Shown here: in pieces, positions 27,814-37,244 of the stretch
Layout: every line of letters begins with the position of its first letter
How positions within the stretch are numbered: the stretch's first letter is position 1
Translations under genes and position numbers: made by a program
Notes under the pieces: generated by a model
What the model was told of the DNA's origin: nothing
What the model saw: the letters and a program-made list of their open reading frames with translations, nothing else
The model's database searches: none
From: Mycolicibacterium arabiense
Lineage (GTDB): Bacteria; Actinomycetota; Actinomycetes; Mycobacteriales; Mycobacteriaceae
Direction of reading: 5' to 3'
Assembly: GCF_010731815.2 (NCBI RefSeq)
Contig: NZ_AP022592.1
Location: forward strand, 1-64,000
Length of the DNA: 64,000 nt

Positions 27814-30340
27814 TCCGCGCGTCGATCACCTCTTCGATCCGCCGCTGGCGGTGATCGGCAACCTGCGCTTCACCCGCGGCGGGGTCTATGCCGACTACCT
27901 CATCGACGGACTACCGCTGGTGCTACGCCCACTGCGCACCCACGAACGGGGCAGCCGGTTTTATCGCAACCTGGCCCGCGCCCTGCCCTCGGGGTGGTCA
28001 CTGTCGGGCCTGCTGGACACCACCGACCCGAATCGCCTGATGCGCAACATCGTCGGCAACCACGGTCACCGACCGGGATGGGTGGAGCACTGCCGGCAGT
28101 GGGAGCCGACGTTCAACCCCGCCGCAGCCCCCGACGGCGCATCGATCTTCGTGGAGGAGCGCCGGCGGGGCTGGCTGACCTTCCCGGTCGACAGCGGTCG
28201 CGCCGGCCGCACCCCGGCCGGGGCCGCGACCAAGGCCAAGGACTGGGTGGCTGGGCGCGACGTCGACTCCGACACGTCGGTGGCCGCCTACGCACGCCTC
28301 GCTGCTGAGGTGGTCGCCTCACTGCCCCAACAGTTCAGCGTCCGCCCGGCCAGCCCCCTACAGGTTCAATGGCACCACCGCCACAACCTCTTTCGTGGAG
28401 CACTGCGCGACCCGATGCCCCCGGCCGCAGCCGGCCCGGACCGGCTCACCGCAGCGGACTTCCTCCGCCCAGCCCTCGACGAAGGCGCCAACGCGGTCCG
28501 CTCGTCGTGGTGGCCGACGATGCGCCCCATCGTGCGCCTCTACGACGCCGACCACCCGGAAGGACCGTGGAGCTATCAAGCACTGCTACCGGTGACGCAC
28601 TTCCCCGACACCGGCCTGCGGTTCACCAAGGCGGCCTACCTGTACGCGCTCGACAACGTCGACACCGAGGCAGCCATCGACTGGATCCAGCACGTCACGG
28701 TGCGCAGCCCCGAGCGCGCCGAGGCGCTCAACGCGCGCGCGGCCAAGAACATCAAAGACCAGATGCGTCAGCGCGGCCGCATGATCGAAGAGGACGACGA
28801 ACTCGATAGCAAACTGGCCAACACCCGCGAGTACAACGCGCAGATCAAGGCCAACCCCAGCGAGCGCGAACTAGACGTGGCCACCCTGATCGCGGTGGGC
28901 GCACCCACGGTGGAGATGTGCGAGGACGCCGTGAAGCAGGTACGCCACGAACTCGACCAGGCCGAAATTGCAGTCAGCCGGTGGCGCGGAGCACAGGCCA
29001 AGCTGTGGGTGGCCTTCAACCCCGGCAGCGAGAAGCACGCCCACCTCGACGAGTTCCGCGACCCCACCTCCGCGCACCTGTGGGGCCGATTCACACCGCT
29101 GATCTCGACCCGCGTCGGCGACTCCCGCGGCACCCCGCTTGCGGAGAACCAGAACACCCTGCGGCGCAGCCTGATCCTGCACGACCCCGAAGGATGCGCC
29201 CAGCGGCAACGCAATACCGGCCTGATCGTCATTGGCGATCCCGGCGCCGGAAAGTCCAACCGCGCCAAACTCTCCGGCATCGAAGTCGTGCTCCGAGGCG
29301 GCAAAGTCGACGTGTTCGACCCCGGCACGCACGGCGAATGGGGACAAGCGTTCCGCAACGTCACCCACACCACCGTGATCGACCTGGCCGATTCGCGGTT
29401 CAGTCTGGATCCGCTGCGCATGTTCGATTTCGACGAGGCGGGCGCGGTGGCCGCCGACCACATCCTGCCGATGATCGGGGTTCCCGCCGACAGCGACATG
29501 GAGAACCGCTTCACCCTCCTGGTGAGCCCGCACATGCGGCAAGCCAACGGTATTCACTCGATGCGCTCGCTGATCGGCTACCTGCGCGCCCAGCCCGACG
29601 CCAACAACGACATGCTGCTCGCGCGCCTGGAGGCCTGGGCCACCCAGCCCGCAGCGTGCGCCATCTTCGACGAGACCCTCCCGCCGTACTCGCCGTCCCA
29701 GTCGCTGGCCACGGTCTGGCTCACCCACCGTCTCGGGTTGCCCGACGCCGACGACATGCTCAACCCGCACCTCTACGACAAGCTGCCCAAGGGTGCGCGC
29801 GCGGGCATGGCCATCTACGGCCTGATCATCGACACCGTGCAGCGCCACCAGTTCCTGCACCGCGAGCAGTTCTCCACGATGATCTTCGAGGAGGCCGCCG
29901 AGTTGATGGTCTACCCGGCCGGCGCTCGGACCGCACACCGCATCACCCGCCAGGGCCGCAAGCATGCCACCGGAATCTGGCTCATCTCCCAGGACTACCG
30001 CGACTTCGCCCGCATGGGGGACAAGTTCATCACCCAGAAGTGGCTGTTCGCGATCCGCAACGAGGAGCTGGCGACCAAGACACTGGAGTGGGCCGGGGTG
30101 GACCCATCGCTGTACCCAGAGGTGGTGCAGTCCTACTACGAGGACACCAGCCCCGCCGAGTCAGCCGACGACGAAGACAGCGACGACGAAGCCTTCGGCA
30201 AGGTTCACCCCTCGCGGATGGGGGAGGGCTTCATCGTCGACGAGCGCGGCCGCCGGGCCCGCTGCCGCTTCCTGGGTGCCCCGACGACGCAGCTGGCCGC
30301 CGACGTCGACAGCACTCCGCCCCAGGAAGTGTTCGCATGA
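27797..30340 (+). CDS. VirB4-like conjugation ATPase
   Basis: 847 residues. VirB4 ATPases power assembly and substrate transfer in T4SS. Walker A is GDPGAGKSN at about residue 480 and Walker B is FSTMIFEEAAEL near 690. QGRKHATGIWLISQDYRDF is the usual conserved C-terminal motif. The N-terminal 300 residues fit the membrane-proximal VirB4 domain. The acidic stretch ADDEDSDDEAFGK lies near the C-terminus. The reading frame is intact, unlike most ESX genes. It overlaps the previous gene by 17 bases and the VirB6-like gene by 4 (ATGA). Confidence 0.85.
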   Translation: MARNADPRVDHLFDPPLAVIGNLRFTRGGVYADYLIDGLPLVLRPLRTHERGSRFYRNLARALPSGWSLSGLLDTTDPNRLMRNIVGNHGHRPGWVEHCRQWEPTFNPAAAPDGASIFVEERRRGWLTFPVDSGRAGRTPAGAATKAKDWVAGRDVDSDTSVAAYARLAAEVVASLPQQFSVRPASPLQVQWHHRHNLFRGALRDPMPPAAAGPDRLTAADFLRPALDEGANAVRSSWWPTMRPIVRLYDADHPEGPWSYQALLPVTHFPDTGLRFTKAAYLYALDNVDTEAAIDWIQHVTVRSPERAEALNARAAKNIKDQMRQRGRMIEEDDELDSKLANTREYNAQIKANPSERELDVATLIAVGAPTVEMCEDAVKQVRHELDQAEIAVSRWRGAQAKLWVAFNPGSEKHAHLDEFRDPTSAHLWGRFTPLISTRVGDSRGTPLAENQNTLRRSLILHDPEGCAQRQRNTGLIVIGDPGAGKSNRAKLSGIEVVLRGGKVDVFDPGTHGEWGQAFRNVTHTTVIDLADSRFSLDPLRMFDFDEAGAVAADHILPMIGVPADSDMENRFTLLVSPHMRQANGIHSMRSLIGYLRAQPDANNDMLLARLEAWATQPAACAIFDETLPPYSPSQSLATVWLTHRLGLPDADDMLNPHLYDKLPKGARAGMAIYGLIIDTVQRHQFLHREQFSTMIFEEAAELMVYPAGARTAHRITRQGRKHATGIWLISQDYRDFARMGDKFITQKWLFAIRNEELATKTLEWAGVDPSLYPEVVQSYYEDTSPAESADDEDSDDEAFGKVHPSRMGEGFIVDERGRRARCRFLGAPTTQLAADVDSTPPQEVFA

Positions 30341-32439
30341 CCTCCTCCGGTGCGCTCACCCTCTGGTTGGCCGACCATCCCCGGGTCCGCCGCACCGTGG
30401 TGGCGATGACCCTGACCTACACACTGTCGCTGGTTGGCTTGCTGTGCGCCCCCAACGCCGTCGCCGCCGGCGGATCGGCAGCCCTGGGCTGGACCGGGCT
30501 GCGCGACACCGATGGAGTACCGATCGGCTATTACTTCCTGTCGCTGGTGTCGGTGCGCGAGGCCGCGAGCAACAACGGTCAAGAAGTCTCCATGATCGAC
30601 CCGAGCACCTGGATGCCATGGATGGCCGCGGCGATGGAGCGCGCGGTCGACAACGCCACCGCCGCATGGTGGTTGGGCATGATCGCCGGCACGTTCATCT
30701 TCATCATGGCCGCCGCACTGTGGTTTCTGCGGTTCGCACTCTCCACGGGCTGGCTGGTCGCCATCGCCACGTTCGGCCTGCCGCTCTACAACGCCGTCAG
30801 CGCGCTAGTCAGCTCGATGATGCTGGGACCCATCGCCATCACCATCTGCGTGATCGTCGCCGGCTATCACATACTGCGTGGACACCCAGGCCGAGGCTGG
30901 GCGATGCTCGGCACCGCCATCGTCCTCACGGTGCTGTTGGCTACCGTGTTCTCCGACCCCATCGGTGACCTCTACAGCGAGCACGGCCTGCTGGCCCTGG
31001 GGCGCGGAACCGGCCTGGAGATCGCTCAAGCCGCGATCGGGGCACCGTTCGCTTCGGGTGCATCCCTGGACGCCAAGCTCGATGCGCTGATGTCCCACGT
31101 CGTGACCGCCGGGGTCCGGCACCCGCTGCAGGTCCTCAACTTCGGGATGGTCGTCGACGACATCGGCGGATGCCGTCAGGCGTGGAGCGCGGCGACCATG
31201 GCCGCCCGCGGCGTGGACGGTGATGGGCCCGCCCACGCGATGACCACCTGCGGCGCACCCCAGGCGCTGGCCTACGCGCAGCGCCTCGGGGGCTCCGACG
31301 CCACCATCGGCCTAGCACTGCTGGTGGTGGCGATCGTGGTGGCGTTCTTCTACTTCTACGTCGGCCTGTCGGTGATGCTCGTCGGCATCAAGTCGCTGTA
31401 CTTCGGCATCCTGGTCGGACCATCCTTCTTGCTCGGCATGATGGGCTTCGGACGGGCGCTCGCGTTCGCCAAGCATTGCGGCACAGAGCTATTCATGCAC
31501 GTCATCCAACTGATGGTGTTCGAGGTGTACCTCGCGGTCTCCGCGATCGGTCTGACCTGGGTACTGACCACCGACGCCCTTGGCGCCTCCACGGCGACCG
31601 CGATTCCGCGCGTGCTGATCATGGCCGTTGCCGCCGGGGTGCTGTGGCTGGGCTTCCGGTTCGTCGACCGCTCCTTCCACACCGACAGCATGGGCACCAT
31701 CGGTCGCCAGGTCAGCGGCGCGTGGCACGCCGGCACTGGCGCCGTGCGTGACGAAGCGGGCTCCTACCGCGACAAGGCTCAAGGAGTGAGCGAGCGCCTC
31801 GGGCGCCGCGGCCGCGGCGAGCCTGCAGATGCCGGTGATCAGGACTCCGGCAACGGCTCAACGACACGGCCCATGCCGGGCATGGAGTGGTTCAAACCCC
31901 GCGCCACGAGCGCCGCCCGCGCACACCACGCCCCTGCTGATGCGACGAACACCAGCGGCGGTGGCGCGGCGCAATCGGGGGTGAAGTCCGCGGCGACGTC
32001 CGCAGCTGCCACCGCAGCGATGACGGCGGTGAAGGTGGCCGCCCCCGAGGTGGCCGTGCCGGTCGCCGCAGCGACGAAAGCGGCTGGGGTGGCGGGAACG
32101 GCCGGGCACGTGCTCAAGACTCCCAAGAGCGCCAGCAGCGCGGCCTCCGGGCTTGCTGGGCAGGGTGGCGCAGAGCCCTCCCCGGGGGCACCGCTGCGGC
32201 CGCCACGTCCCGATGCGGTCAGCTCATCACCACCCGTTCGCGAGCCCGCGCAGGCATCGACGATGGCCAGCCGCAGCACCGGCCAGCCGTCTGGCGCGCA
32301 GCCCGCCACCAATGCCCGACCACCGCGCACGAACGCGGCCTCGACGGGGACAATCGACACCGACACCCCACGTCAGCACGACGACCCGCAGCCCCGCGCT
32401 GCCCGACCGCCGCGACCACCCCGAGAGATTGGGTCATAG
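30337..32439 (+). CDS. VirB6/TrbL-like polytopic channel protein
   Basis: 700 residues. A signal-like N-terminal helix ends near NAVAAGGSAALG. At least eight hydrophobic segments follow up to about residue 450, for example IAGTFIFIMAAALWFLRFAL, GLALLVVAIVVAFFYFYVGL and VLIMAVAAGVLWLGFRFV. The last 240 residues are a soluble Ala/Pro/Ser-rich basic tail (AARPPRPPREIGS at the end). This layout is typical of VirB6-like proteins of Gram-positive conjugation systems. Frame intact; the ATG overlaps the VirB4 stop. Confidence 0.75.
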   Translation: MTSSGALTLWLADHPRVRRTVVAMTLTYTLSLVGLLCAPNAVAAGGSAALGWTGLRDTDGVPIGYYFLSLVSVREAASNNGQEVSMIDPSTWMPWMAAAMERAVDNATAAWWLGMIAGTFIFIMAAALWFLRFALSTGWLVAIATFGLPLYNAVSALVSSMMLGPIAITICVIVAGYHILRGHPGRGWAMLGTAIVLTVLLATVFSDPIGDLYSEHGLLALGRGTGLEIAQAAIGAPFASGASLDAKLDALMSHVVTAGVRHPLQVLNFGMVVDDIGGCRQAWSAATMAARGVDGDGPAHAMTTCGAPQALAYAQRLGGSDATIGLALLVVAIVVAFFYFYVGLSVMLVGIKSLYFGILVGPSFLLGMMGFGRALAFAKHCGTELFMHVIQLMVFEVYLAVSAIGLTWVLTTDALGASTATAIPRVLIMAVAAGVLWLGFRFVDRSFHTDSMGTIGRQVSGAWHAGTGAVRDEAGSYRDKAQGVSERLGRRGRGEPADAGDQDSGNGSTTRPMPGMEWFKPRATSAARAHHAPADATNTSGGGAAQSGVKSAATSAAATAAMTAVKVAAPEVAVPVAAATKAAGVAGTAGHVLKTPKSASSAASGLAGQGGAEPSPGAPLRPPRPDAVSSSPPVREPAQASTMASRSTGQPSGAQPATNARPPRTNAASTGTIDTDTPRQHDDPQPRAARPPRPPREIGS

Positions 32440-32442
32440 ACG

Positions 32443-34236
32443 ATGAGTGATGCGCGTGACTACCTCGACGCTGGAATAGATGCCCTGGGCTTGCTCGGCA
32501 ATCCGGCCGACCCCTCCGCCGCCCGTGACAGGTTCCGTAGAGCGGTCAGCATGGACCCGAGTATGTGCGACGCGTGGCTCGGCCTGATCGCCACCGGCGA
32601 CCATTCCAGCGAGACGCTGCGCCACGCCCACGAGGCCAGCGCCACGGTGCACCGCGAGACCCGCCGACTGGGATTGCAGGACACCGCCCTAGACGCGTCG
32701 GTGGCCTCGCCGGGCTTCATCGAGGTGTTTCCCTACACGCCGGCTTCGATCACGCTGGCCTACATTGCGGCCCTGCTCACCGAAGGGGACTACGACACCG
32801 CCGAGAAGCTGCTGGAGTCCTACGACACCGCCAGAGAGCCGCAGCAGTCCCCGATTTGGCGCTGCCTGGGCGTAACCCTGCAGTACGTCACTCAACGATG
32901 GACCGACGTCGCCGAATGGGCTGCACGCCCGGTCTCGGGGACCTCGCCGGTCGTGGACGCCGCCACGGATCTGATGGCCGGTATCGCCCATGTCGGTCTG
33001 GGGGAGTTCGACGCCGCCCTGGCTCTGCTGAGCGGAATCCCGCCCAATCAGGTCAGCCCCCAGGCCGCCGCCTACGCCGCCCTCTACCGCGGACTGGCAC
33101 TGCGCTGCTTGGGCCGCGACGGCGATGCCCGTATCGAGCTGGGCAAGGCCAGTATCGGCGGGCGACTCCTTCCCGACGCCAGCGCCGCCCTGGCCGATAC
33201 CACGTTCGGGCCGAAGGTCACCACGGCCGAGGCCATCGCCGCCCGGACCAGTCGCTGGGATCCGCAGTCCGGGCCGAGCACCGATGAGCTGCGCGAGGTC
33301 GAACAAGCCAAGGCCGCCCAAGCCGTCCTTGAGGAAGCCGAGCACGACCTACAAGCGTTCATCGGGCTGGGCAGGGTGAAGGCCCACATCAACAAGCTGA
33401 AGTACGTGCAGGTCTATGACCGGGCCATGGCAGCACGCGGCGAGGGGGTCGGGCAGCGCAACGCCCTGCACATGACCCTGATCGGACCGCCGGGAACGGC
33501 CAAGACCTCCATCGCACGCGTCATGGGCAAGATGTACTTCGGCCTGGGCATTCTCAAATCCTCAGAGTTCATCGAGGTTTCGCGCAAGGACCTCGTCGGC
33601 GGGGTCATTGGTGAGACCGAGGCCAAGACCGGGGCGTACCTCGACCGCGCCAAGGGGAAGACGCTGTTCGTCGACGAGGCCCCCGAGCTCTACAAAGCCG
33701 ACAACGAGCGTGACTTCGGTCGCATCGCCCTCGACGTCATCATGAAGTTCGCCGAGGACCACCGCGACGACACCATGATCGCGCTGGCCGGGTACGCCGG
33801 CGGGATGAACCGGCTGCTGTCGGCCAACCCTGGCCTGCGGTCGCGGTTCCCCACCCAGCTGGAGTTCAGCTCCTACAGCGCAGACGAGCTGGCCCAGATC
33901 GCGTCCCTGTTCGCCGAGAACTACCGCGTCCTGGTCGACCCCAACGCCGTTGAGTCCTTTCAGCGGATCACGCACTGGCTCACCGCCACCTCGACCAACA
34001 ACCCCGAGGACCCCAGCGAGACACTTATCGACATCGCCGGCAACGGCCGCTACGTGCGCAACGTGATGAGCGAGGCGGTGGAGAAGATGAAGGCCCGGGT
34101 GGCCTCCGACACCTCGATCGACCTGGCCACCGCCGACTTGAACATGCTGCGCACCGTGATCGACGCCGACATGATCGACGCCATCAAGGGAATCCTCGCC
34201 AGCGCGGGAATTCAGCCGCGCGAACAGACTTCCTGA
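32443..34236 (+). CDS. eccA: EccA, ESX-associated AAA+ ATPase
   Basis: 597 residues. EccA is a cytosolic CbxX/CfqX-type AAA+ protein that works with EspG in releasing or recycling ESX substrates. The N-terminal 270 residues are TPR-like helical repeats. The AAA+ domain has Walker A GPPGTAKTS near residue 348, Walker B LFVDEAPELY near 407 and the sensor/arginine region LLSANPGLRSRFPTQLEF. Frame intact. It is 16 kb away from eccE and directly follows the VirB6-like gene (3-base gap), inside the T4SS operon. That placement suggests co-expression of the two secretion systems. Confidence 0.87.
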   Translation: MSDARDYLDAGIDALGLLGNPADPSAARDRFRRAVSMDPSMCDAWLGLIATGDHSSETLRHAHEASATVHRETRRLGLQDTALDASVASPGFIEVFPYTPASITLAYIAALLTEGDYDTAEKLLESYDTAREPQQSPIWRCLGVTLQYVTQRWTDVAEWAARPVSGTSPVVDAATDLMAGIAHVGLGEFDAALALLSGIPPNQVSPQAAAYAALYRGLALRCLGRDGDARIELGKASIGGRLLPDASAALADTTFGPKVTTAEAIAARTSRWDPQSGPSTDELREVEQAKAAQAVLEEAEHDLQAFIGLGRVKAHINKLKYVQVYDRAMAARGEGVGQRNALHMTLIGPPGTAKTSIARVMGKMYFGLGILKSSEFIEVSRKDLVGGVIGETEAKTGAYLDRAKGKTLFVDEAPELYKADNERDFGRIALDVIMKFAEDHRDDTMIALAGYAGGMNRLLSANPGLRSRFPTQLEFSSYSADELAQIASLFAENYRVLVDPNAVESFQRITHWLTATSTNNPEDPSETLIDIAGNGRYVRNVMSEAVEKMKARVASDTSIDLATADLNMLRTVIDADMIDAIKGILASAGIQPREQTS

Positions 34237-34238
34237 CC

Positions 34239-34892
34239 ATGGCCCGCGCCGCAGAAGTAGCCGCGCTGAAGGCGATCGAGGACGCCTACGCGCGCTGGAC
34301 GGTCGTCAGCGAACAGCTGCACCAAGCCGTCGGCGAGGCCGCCGAACTGCACGCCGGTGCTCCCGTGGCTGCCCTGCGTGCGGACTTCGACGCCCAGATC
34401 GCGGTCACGCGGTCTGTGGCCGCGTTCGCGCATATGTGCCCGAGGTCTGGTCCCGACGTCGTAGGTCTGCCCGGCGCCGCGTTCATTCAGGCCCTCTATC
34501 AGGTCGTCGAGAGCCAGCCCGGCCTCGACCAGGATCTGGTGGAATTGACCCGCCGCTGGGAGACATGGTTGGCCGCGGTGGGTAATTGGGCAGCCGACGG
34601 GGGCCACCCACCGCCGGCGCGGCCCACCTCACCTGCCCACAGCAGAGTCTTGGCCGCAGTGGACGACTGGTGGGGGTTCGGTGCCGATCGCCTGCATGAC
34701 CAGATGGTGCTGTCACTGACCACTCACGGGCATCAGCTCACCGAAGCAATCACCACCGGCGCCGAAGGCGAGGTCATCCAGTCGGCCCACGTGGTGTTCG
34801 ACCGCGGCCCGCAGACCGGTGACGACGACCGCACTTCCCGCGGACCGCTGGCCCGGCTGCGCGCGCTGCTCGGGCACCGCGACGGCCTTTGA
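34239..34892 (+). CDS. Helical cytosolic protein of unknown function
   Basis: 217 residues from ATG at 34239, two bases after the eccA stop. The sequence is Ala-rich and helical ([19 protein letters not shown], then [18 protein letters not shown]), with a Trp-rich centre ([13 protein letters not shown] and [15 protein letters not shown]). No signal peptide or membrane helix. I recognise no family. Its place between eccA and the kinase suggests a cytosolic partner of EccA or a kinase substrate. Confidence 0.6.
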   Translation: MARAAEVAALKAIEDAYARWTVVSEQLHQAVGEAAELHAGAPVAALRADFDAQIAVTRSVAAFAHMCPRSGPDVVGLPGAAFIQALYQVVESQPGLDQDLVELTRRWETWLAAVGNWAADGGHPPPARPTSPAHSRVLAAVDDWWGFGADRLHDQMVLSLTTHGHQLTEAITTGAEGEVIQSAHVVFDRGPQTGDDDRTSRGPLARLRALLGHRDGL

Positions 34893-34908
34893 GCCCCCCA
34901 GGAGCAGC

Positions 34909-36552
34909 ATGAGCGCATCGAACACACCCGGCTCTGCAGCTTGGCCAGCGTCACGGGTAAGCGATGCTAGGTCTATGTTCGCGGTCGGCTCTCTGGTGGC
35001 GGGATATCGGATAGAGCAGGTTCTCGCCACGGGTGCCACCGGAACGGTGTACCGGGCCAAGCATCCGACGTTGCCCCGCCGTGATGCGCTCAAGGTGCTC
35101 AGTGCCGACCTCTCTCGCGATCCCGCGTTCCGTGAGCGCTTCATCCGCGAGGCCGACATCGCCTCGCTGCTCGATCACCCCAACATCGTCTCGATCTATG
35201 ACCGAGGCGAGGCCGAGGACGGTCACCTGTGGATCGCCATGCAGTACGTCGCCGGCACCGACGCAGAAGCGGCACTACAGGCCGGAACGATGACCGCCGC
35301 ACGGGCCATTCGCATCGCTGGTGAGGTCGCCAAGGCGCTGGACTACGCCCACCAGCGCAACGTCGTACATCACGACGTGAAGCCAGGCAACGTGTTGTTG
35401 GCCAGCGGGTCCCACGCCGACGAACACGTGCTGCTCACCGACTTCGGGGTGGCGCGTGCAGCGGGAAGCTCCCACGAGCCCGGCAGGCCCGACAGCGATT
35501 CGACCGTGGCCGTGACACTTGCCTATGCCGCTCCCGAAGTCATCGCCGGGGACGCCATCGACCGGCGGGCCGATATTTACTCGTTGGGGTGCACGCTGTT
35601 TCGCATGCTGACCGGCAAGCAGCCGTTCTACACCGCCGAGGGAACCACCGCCGTGGCGCGTGCACATCTCTACCAAACACCACCGCGGGTCTCGGACCAC
35701 CTCCCTGGGGCAACCCGACAGCTAGACGTCGTGGTGGCCAGAGCCTTGGCGAAGTATCCCGAGGACCGATTCGGCTCGGCGCGGGAGTTCGCCGCGGCCG
35801 CCGCCGCGTCGGCGGCGTCCCTCACGGGCGAACGCCCCGACCCTTCCTCATCGCGTGGCGGCCAGGCGCGACATGGCACCACGTTGTCGTTGGATCCGCT
35901 ACGCCGCAACGTAGCTGAGCGCGTGCGAAGTGTTTCCGAGCAGATCCGCAGCGCGCACGGACCGCTGCGGCAGGTACGAGAGCGGCCCGTCGTCGTCATC
36001 TGGGCGGTATTCGCCGTACTTGCAACCATTTCCGTCATCCTGTGGGCGAAGCTGCTGTGGCCGCCCTCAAGCGAGCCCGAAGGGACCTCCGCAGCGACGT
36101 CCCCCGCCACCACCACGTCGTCGGCCACTGCTGGACCAGCCGCGCTCGTACGCCTGCTGCCGCCGGGTTATTCGCGCGGCACCTGCGCACGTGTTCCTAC
36201 CGCTTCCGACGTGACAGCCGCCGTGTCCTGCGGACCCAACGCAGACCCCGGCGGTCCCACGACGTCGACCTACACGCTGAGCCGCGATCTACCCGCGCTG
36301 CGCAAGGCCTTCACCGACGTCGTGAACCGATCCGCTCCGGTGATCTGTCCGCCCAACATCCAGTCACCCGGTCCCTGGCGGCGTAATGACAGCCCGACCG
36401 TGGTGCGGGGGACGCTGTTCTGCGGGGTTCAGGCGGGGCAGCCGATCGTGGCATGGACCGATGAGCAGAAACGGCTGCTCGGCGTCGCCCGAGCCCAGGC
36501 GCCGGGGGCCGCCCTCGACGCTCTGTACGCATGGTGGTCCACCCACTCATAA
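34909..36552 (+). CDS. Membrane-bound Ser/Thr protein kinase (PknB-like)
   Basis: 547 residues from ATG at 34909, chosen for AGGAG six bases upstream; ATG at 34975 is an alternative. Kinase motifs are present: Gly loop [12 protein letters not shown], catalytic [21 protein letters not shown] and [10 protein letters not shown]. The HRD motif reads HHD, so the Arg before the catalytic Asp is replaced. A membrane helix ([19 protein letters not shown]) near residue 365 leads to an outer domain of about 160 residues with four Cys. This resembles mycobacterial PknB-type sensors. It may phosphorylate transfer or ESX proteins. A weak hairpin (AACTGG/CCAGTT) follows at 36577-36597. Confidence 0.85.
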   Translation: MSASNTPGSAAWPASRVSDARSMFAVGSLVAGYRIEQVLATGATGTVYRAKHPTLPRRDALKVLSADLSRDPAFRERFIREADIASLLDHPNIVSIYDRGEAEDGHLWIAMQYVAGTDAEAALQAGTMTAARAIRIAGEVAKALDYAHQRNVVHHDVKPGNVLLASGSHADEHVLLTDFGVARAAGSSHEPGRPDSDSTVAVTLAYAAPEVIAGDAIDRRADIYSLGCTLFRMLTGKQPFYTAEGTTAVARAHLYQTPPRVSDHLPGATRQLDVVVARALAKYPEDRFGSAREFAAAAAASAASLTGERPDPSSSRGGQARHGTTLSLDPLRRNVAERVRSVSEQIRSAHGPLRQVRERPVVVIWAVFAVLATISVILWAKLLWPPSSEPEGTSAATSPATTTSSATAGPAALVRLLPPGYSRGTCARVPTASDVTAAVSCGPNADPGGPTTSTYTLSRDLPALRKAFTDVVNRSAPVICPPNIQSPGPWRRNDSPTVVRGTLFCGVQAGQPIVAWTDEQKRLLGVARAQAPGAALDALYAWWSTHS

Positions 36553-36668
36553 CGCCGGCCCGACCTGGCCGCGTTCAACTGGGCAGAATCACCAGTTGCA
36601 CACTCCCTGCTGGCATCCGGAGGGCTAGGTGTGGTGGTGTCTCGGCACGTTGGTTACGCGGTCGGAAG

Positions 36669-37215
36669 ATGGAGGGCATGGATCTCACCCCCCTAGCCGC
36701 GGACGTGAACGCGGCCTGCCGCCTGTCGGGTCAGTTCCAGCTGCGGTCGGGCCAGAACTCGAATGAGTACTTCGACAAGTACCTCTTCGAGACCGACCCA
36801 GCACTACTCAAACGCGTTTCCCAGGCAATGGTCCCGCTGATCCCGTCCGACACTGAGTTACTCGGCGGGCTTGAGCTAGGCGGAGTGCCAATAGCCACCG
36901 TTCTCAGCCAGTTGACCGGGTTACCAACAGTATTCATTCGCAAGGAAGCTAAGAAGTACGGTACGCGCCGGCTCGCTGAGGGAGCCGATGTTGCTGGCCC
37001 GAGCCGTCACTCTCATCGAAGATGTGATTACCACCGGCGGCGCCGTGCGCAACGCCGCGCTCGCACTTCGCAGCGCCACCGCGGACGTCTCGACCGTCAT
37101 CTGCGCTATCGACCGACGACCTGAAACTGGCAGTGTTCTCGACGACGTTTCAGTCGCCGTCCTGGCCGTTATGACCAAGAACGAGCTGGACACCGCCCAC
37201 AACCTTCGTGCCTGA
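36669..37215 (+). pseudogene. pyrE: Orotate phosphoribosyltransferase-like gene (frameshifted)
   Basis: PyrE makes orotidine monophosphate in pyrimidine synthesis. ATG at 36669 or 36678 opens DLTPLAADVNAACRLSGQFQ, then SNEYFDKYLFETDP and FIRKEAKKYGTRRLAEG, all typical of PyrE. The frame then slips near 37003 (one extra C). The PRPP-binding motif VTLIEDVITTGGAV and the end KNELDTAHNLRA are in another frame and stop at 37213-37215. Corrected length is about 178 residues, a full PyrE. The gene has no functional link to conjugation and faces the coupling-protein gene tail to tail. It may be captured cargo, now inactive if the frameshift is real. Confidence 0.72.
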
Positions 37216-37244
37216 CGCGCCACCAACCTCATGAGACGACACAA

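Noticed and set aside
28918..30336. Long plus-strand reading in frame with the VirB6-like gene but starting 1.4 kb upstream
   Set aside because: It is the out-of-frame shadow of the VirB4-like gene: Arg/Pro/His-rich with no domain. The true VirB6-like start is ATG 30337.
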